From Magnetococcales bacterium (lineage in GTDB: Bacteria > Pseudomonadota > Magnetococcia > Magnetococcales > Magnetaquicoccaceae): 12,107 bases of DNA. Position numbers and translations under genes: made by a program. This document shows positions 9,079-12,107 of this stretch, piece after piece. How positions within the stretch are numbered: position 1 is the stretch's first letter; every line of letters begins with the position of its first letter. Location of the stretch: assembly GCA_015228895.1 (NCBI GenBank), contig JADGCR010000052.1:1-12107 (forward strand). Reading direction: 5' to 3'. The notes under the pieces are model-generated. The model was not told the origin of the DNA. It searched no databases and saw nothing but the letters and a program-made list of their open reading frames with translations.

Positions 9079-11277
9079 TTACCACGTCCCCCCTCCGCGC
9101 CAGGAAATACGCCAGCAATGATGAATTTTCCCGTTGCGCGCAAAATCGGGTCCAATGGTTTCCGGGGTGATCTCCTCGACCTCAAGCCCTGCGGGCAGAC
9201 TCTCCAGATCCATGCGGAACCTTCTCAAATTGTTGGAAAAGAACAACACGCCGTCGGGGGTCAGCAAACGCACCACCTGCTGAATCAGCGCCGCGTGCTC
9301 CCGTTGCAGATCAAAGGGCCGATCCATGCGCGCGGAATTGGAAAAGGTCGGCGGGTCCAGCAGAATGACATGAAACCGCTCCGCCATCGGCAGATCCTGC
9401 GCCCCCTGCACCCACTCCAGGCAGTCGGCGCGCACCAGACGGTGAGCGCTGCCCGCGAAACCGTTCAAGGCCAGATTGCGATCCGCCCAGTCCAGGTAGG
9501 TGCGGGAGAGATCCACCGTCACCGTGGCGCTGGCACCCCCCGCGGCGGCGAACACCGTGGCCGTGCCCGTATAACCGAACAGGTTCAGGAAGCGCCGTCC
9601 CCGGGTCATGCCCCGGATCATGCGACGCAACGGGGCCTGATCCAGAAACAGCCCCACGTCCAGGGTATCGGTGAAATTCACCAGAAACCGCAACCCCCCC
9701 TCCTCCACTTCGACCAACGTCCCCTCGTTGCCCATCTTGCGGTATTGATTGCCCCCGCTCTGCCGCCGCCGGGTCTTGAAAAACACCCGCTCCGGAGCCA
9801 CCTGCAACGCCACCGGGATGGCCGCCAGCACCTCCCCCAGACGACGCCTGGCATTGGCGGGGTCCACATCGGGAGGGGAGTGGTACTCCTGCAAATGGAC
9901 CCAGGGTCCGTACACATCCACCGCCACGGCATACTCCGGCATGTCCGCGTCGTAGAGGCGATAGCAGCTCACCCCTTCCTGACGCAACCAGCGGGCCAAA
10001 CGTTTCTGATTCTTTCGCAAGCGGTTGGCGAACATCACCGCTCCGGGGGCGTTGGGGTCGCCCGGTTCCGGGGGGGGCTCCCCGGTCACCGGAGGGGACG
10101 GCTCGTGGGCCGCCGGGGGCAATGGGGGATCCAGCAGCACCAACCGACAGGGTATCGCCCCGTTGAACAACGGTTTGACCTCCCTGGGACGCGTCCCCAG
10201 AGACTCCACCAGGGCCGGGTCCGCGGTGAACACCCCGGCGCGCCAGCCGTGCATGCGGGTGCGCAGCCGGTTGCCCAGCAAGGCGTAGAGGGATTTCAAC
10301 CGCTCCAGATCCCCCTGACGCTCCCCGTAGGGAGGATTGACCACCACCAGACCCGCCGCGCCAAAAGGGCGTTCCAGATGTTCCACGTCCCGCTGTTCCA
10401 GGACAATCCGCTCCGACAGACCGGCCTGGGCCACGTTCTCCCCCGCGGCCTGGAGCACCGCCAGATCCTTGTCGCAACCGATGATGGCCGGAATCCCCTC
10501 CCGCCCCGCTCTGGCCCGTTCCCTGGCCTCGGCCTTGAGGGTTCTCCACAACCCCTGATCCCCGCCCAGCCAGCCGGAAAAGCCGAAATGGCCGCGCAAC
10601 AGGCCGGGCGCCATATCCCCCGCCATCATGGCCGCCTCCACCAGCAGGGTGCCGGAACCGCACATGGGGTCCAGCAGCTTGCCCCCGGCCCGCGCCACCT
10701 CCGGCCAACCCGACAACATGAGAATGGCCGCCGCCAGATTCTCCTTCAACGGCGCGCTCCCCCCGTTCACCCGGTAGCCCCGACGATGCAACCCCTCCCC
10801 GGAAAGATCGATGCCCACATCCAGCCGGTTGTCCACCAGGCGGGCGTAAATGCGCACATCCGGCGTCTCGAAGTGTACCGAAGGCCGCACGCCGAACAGG
10901 TCGCGCAACCGGTCCACCACCGCGTCCTTGACCTTCATGGCCCCAAAACGGGTATGGCGCACCACCGGGTTGGTCCCGGTGAAATCCACCGCCAGGGTTC
11001 CTTCCGGTCGCAGGTGATCCTCCCAGGGCATCCCCAACACCCCCTGGTACAACCCCTCGATATCCTCCACCTGGAAGCGGGCCAGCGGGAGCGTCAAACG
11101 GCTGGCGATGCGGGAGTGCAGACAGACCCGGCATACCGTGGCCAGATCGCCGACAAACGCGACCCCGGCCGTCACCGGACGCAGGGAGCGGGCAGAGCAG
11201 GCGCGCAGCTCGTCGGCCAGCAACGACTCCATGCCCCGGGGGGCCGCGGCGAACAGGGGAAAGGTGGCCAGGGTCAT
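9079..11277 (-). CDS. rlmKL: bifunctional 23S rRNA (guanine) methyltransferase RlmKL
   Basis: This 732-residue fusion has two SAM-dependent methyltransferases. In E. coli the N-terminal half (RlmL) makes m2G2445 and the C-terminal half (RlmK) makes m7G2069 in 23S rRNA of the 50S subunit. The N-terminal part carries a THUMP-like region (about 45-160), the SAM motif LLDPMCGSGTLLVEAA (201-216) and the catalytic NPPYGER (314-320). After a Pro/Glu-rich linker (about 383-411), the RlmK part begins with FANRLRKNQKRLARW (416-430). It contains NLFGYTGTATVFAAAGGA (565-582), VDLSRTYLDWA (588-598) and the catalytic DPPTFSNS (641-648). The length is slightly above the approximately 700 residues of E. coli RlmKL; the linker explains part of the difference. 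The ATG overlaps the gapR stop by 4 bases (ATGA), indicating translational coupling. Both active sites look intact. Confidence 0.96.
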   Translation of the reverse strand: MTLATFPLFAAAPRGMESLLADELRACSARSLRPVTAGVAFVGDLATVCRVCLHSRIASRLTLPLARFQVEDIEGLYQGVLGMPWEDHLRPEGTLAVDFTGTNPVVRHTRFGAMKVKDAVVDRLRDLFGVRPSVHFETPDVRIYARLVDNRLDVGIDLSGEGLHRRGYRVNGGSAPLKENLAAAILMLSGWPEVARAGGKLLDPMCGSGTLLVEAAMMAGDMAPGLLRGHFGFSGWLGGDQGLWRTLKAEARERARAGREGIPAIIGCDKDLAVLQAAGENVAQAGLSERIVLEQRDVEHLERPFGAAGLVVVNPPYGERQGDLERLKSLYALLGNRLRTRMHGWRAGVFTADPALVESLGTRPREVKPLFNGAIPCRLVLLDPPLPPAAHEPSPPVTGEPPPEPGDPNAPGAVMFANRLRKNQKRLARWLRQEGVSCYRLYDADMPEYAVAVDVYGPWVHLQEYHSPPDVDPANARRRLGEVLAAIPVALQVAPERVFFKTRRRQSGGNQYRKMGNEGTLVEVEEGGLRFLVNFTDTLDVGLFLDQAPLRRMIRGMTRGRRFLNLFGYTGTATVFAAAGGASATVTVDLSRTYLDWADRNLALNGFAGSAHRLVRADCLEWVQGAQDLPMAERFHVILLDPPTFSNSARMDRPFDLQREHAALIQQVVRLLTPDGVLFFSNNLRRFRMDLESLPAGLEVEEITPETIGPDFARNGKIHHCWRISWRGGGTW

Positions 11278-11558
11278 GTCATGCCCAGGGCGCGTTTGTA
11301 AATCTCGGTGAGGGTCTCCTCCTCCTCCACCTGATGGGGCTCCATGCTCCGCAGACGGATCACCTTGCGCACGATCTTGGGGTCGAAACCCACGGCCTTG
11401 GCCTCGGCGTACACCGCGCGGACATCGGCGGCGATGCCCAGTTTTTCTTCCTCCAGCCGTTCGATCCGCTCCACGATGCGGCGCAACTCCTCGCCCGAAA
11501 CCCCGGCGGTATCCATCACCTCGCCGGCACCGCCGTCTTCCACCACTTTCAAATTCAT
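11274..11558 (-). CDS. gapR: GapR-like (DUF2312) nucleoid-associated DNA-binding protein
   Basis: This 94-residue helical protein closely matches the DUF2312/GapR family: RIVERIERLEEEKLGIAADV, then VYAEAKAVGFDPKIVRKVIRLR, and a final ETLTEIYKRALGM. In Caulobacter, GapR forms tetramers that clamp around overtwisted, AT-rich DNA ahead of polymerases and forks, and supports topoisomerase action and chromosome segregation. The family core is about 75 residues; here it follows a non-conserved N-terminal stretch of about 20. The ATG at 11558 has AAGGAG 6 bases upstream. It opens the cluster with rlmKL, whose ATG overlaps its stop. A TATCCT at 11615-11610 on the minus strand is a weak -10 candidate. 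DUF2312 is most typical of Alphaproteobacteria and is the best taxonomic clue in the window. Family membership is recalled from sequence pattern and is strong. Confidence 0.92.
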   Translation of the reverse strand: MNLKVVEDGGAGEVMDTAGVSGEELRRIVERIERLEEEKLGIAADVRAVYAEAKAVGFDPKIVRKVIRLRSMEPHQVEEEETLTEIYKRALGMT

Positions 11559-11639
11559 CTGACTCTCCTTGGACCTTGATCTTTCCGCACTCAGGAAATG
11601 CCGTCAGGATACCCCGGCGACCTCCGGTTTGACCAGCCT

Positions 11640-11668
11640 TTTACAAAACGACAAAAAACGGATAAAAT
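11640..11668 (+). promoter_or_regulatory. sigma70-type promoter for the right-edge gene
   Basis: TTTACA (11640-11645) and TAAAAT (11663-11668) each match the consensus at five of six positions and are separated by exactly 17 bases. Transcription would begin near 11675, leaving a leader of about 45 bases before the ATG at 11721. The surrounding A-rich stretch stands out from the GC-rich background. Confidence 0.65.
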
Positions 11669-11720
11669 CGAACCTCCATTGACACAACCCCTGCGCGTGC
11701 CCAACCTGGAGGCAGAAAAA

Positions 11721-12107
11721 ATGTCCCATTCCGAATCCAACCACTTGCCTCGCCTGGACAAAATCATCACCGCCCTGGACAAGACGCCCCTGACCTGCAG
11801 CACCGGCTTTCAGGAGATCGTGGATCACATGGGTGGCTTTTCCGCCAGTTTCGCCGCCAGCGCCAGCCGGGCCGCGGCGATCATGGAACGACACAAGATC
11901 AAAGGCAAGTCCCAGGGGCTGATCCCCCTGCAACAGGAACTCACCCGCATCCATCGGGAGGTGGAGGCCGCCATGAACCGCCTGGACACCCTGATGGAGC
12001 AGTCCCGGGCGTTCATCAAAACCATCGACGCGTTGATCCTGTGGTCGCTCACCCTGGAGCAGGACGCCTTTCTGCCCCTCATGGCCGATCAGTTGCGCAA
12101 TCAGGGA
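11721..12107 (+). CDS. unrecognised helical protein, C-terminus beyond window edge
   Basis: The frame is open from the ATG at 11721 to the right edge, giving 129 residues with no stop. A good ribosome site (GGAGG, 8 bases upstream) and a near-consensus promoter support it as a real gene, as does GC-rich third-position codon use like its neighbours. I do not recognise the family. There is no signal peptide or clear membrane segment. It looks almost wholly alpha-helical: an Ala/Ser-rich stretch at about 41-53, then a charged, coiled-coil-like region at about 68-105 (EVEAAMNRLDTLMEQ), then a short hydrophobic patch ILWSL (106-110). Such sequence occurs in linkers of signalling proteins and in bacterial hemerythrin-like or structural helical bundles, but no motif decides. 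It is divergent from gapR. Whether it is short or the start of a large protein cannot be seen. Confidence 0.75.
   Translation, partial: MSHSESNHLPRLDKIITALDKTPLTCSTGFQEIVDHMGGFSASFAASASRAAAIMERHKIKGKSQGLIPLQQELTRIHREVEAAMNRLDTLMEQSRAFIKTIDALILWSLTLEQDAFLPLMADQLRNQG

Noticed and set aside
9118..11301. A 727-codon open frame on the plus strand opposite rlmKL
   Set aside because: It is the exact antisense of a certain gene. Its His/Gln/Pro/Gly-rich product is typical of antisense frames in GC-rich DNA, and it has no recognisable domain.
11679..11684. A perfect TTGACA on the plus strand
   Set aside because: No -10-like sequence lies 16-18 bases downstream. It falls in the leader after the better promoter at 11640-11668.

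Overview
The window is GC-rich bacterial chromosomal DNA packed with housekeeping and cell-envelope genes. I see no insertion sequence, phage gene, tRNA, rRNA or CRISPR array, and no gene-free stretch longer than about 215 bases. KDO and heptose genes (kdsB, gmhB) point to a Gram-negative with lipopolysaccharide. A GapR/DUF2312 nucleoid protein is characteristic of Alphaproteobacteria, while a fused RlmKL and a qmcA/ybbJ-like pair are better known from Gammaproteobacteria. The mixture would suit a deep-branching alphaproteobacterial lineage such as the Magnetococcales, but that placement is inference.

Layout, left to right. (1) Positions 1-5781, minus strand, read from right to left: DUF3108 exported protein, kdsB, a small PilZ protein, queA, tgt, and a CHASE4-type membrane histidine kinase cut by the left edge. 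Every junction is an overlap or a gap of at most 9 bases, so this looks like one six-gene operon with translational coupling. It combines KDO activation (outer membrane), a possible c-di-GMP effector, the two tRNA queuosine enzymes, and a sensor kinase. (2) Positions 5782-5882: a short divergent promoter region. (3) gmhB alone on the plus strand, for the heptose part of the LPS inner core. It converges with (4), the minus-strand pair qmcA (SPFH/band 7) and nfeD, a membrane quality-control or microdomain module. The two facing stop codons lie in the arms of a small inverted repeat. (5) An intergenic region of about 215 bases with a clear minus-strand intrinsic terminator. (6) A minus-strand cluster gapR, rlmKL and a DHH/DHHA1 phosphoesterase: nucleoid protein, 23S rRNA methyltransferase, and probable short-RNA or nucleotide phosphodiesterase. 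(7) A divergent AT-rich intergenic region with a good sigma70-type promoter driving an unrecognised, mostly helical plus-strand protein that runs off the right edge.

Most genes are well-known families, and I found no convincing new multi-gene system. The points most worth a second look are the tight coupling of queuosine genes with a PilZ protein and a sensor kinase, the altered PilZ motif, the gapR-rlmKL coupling, and the unknown protein at the right edge.
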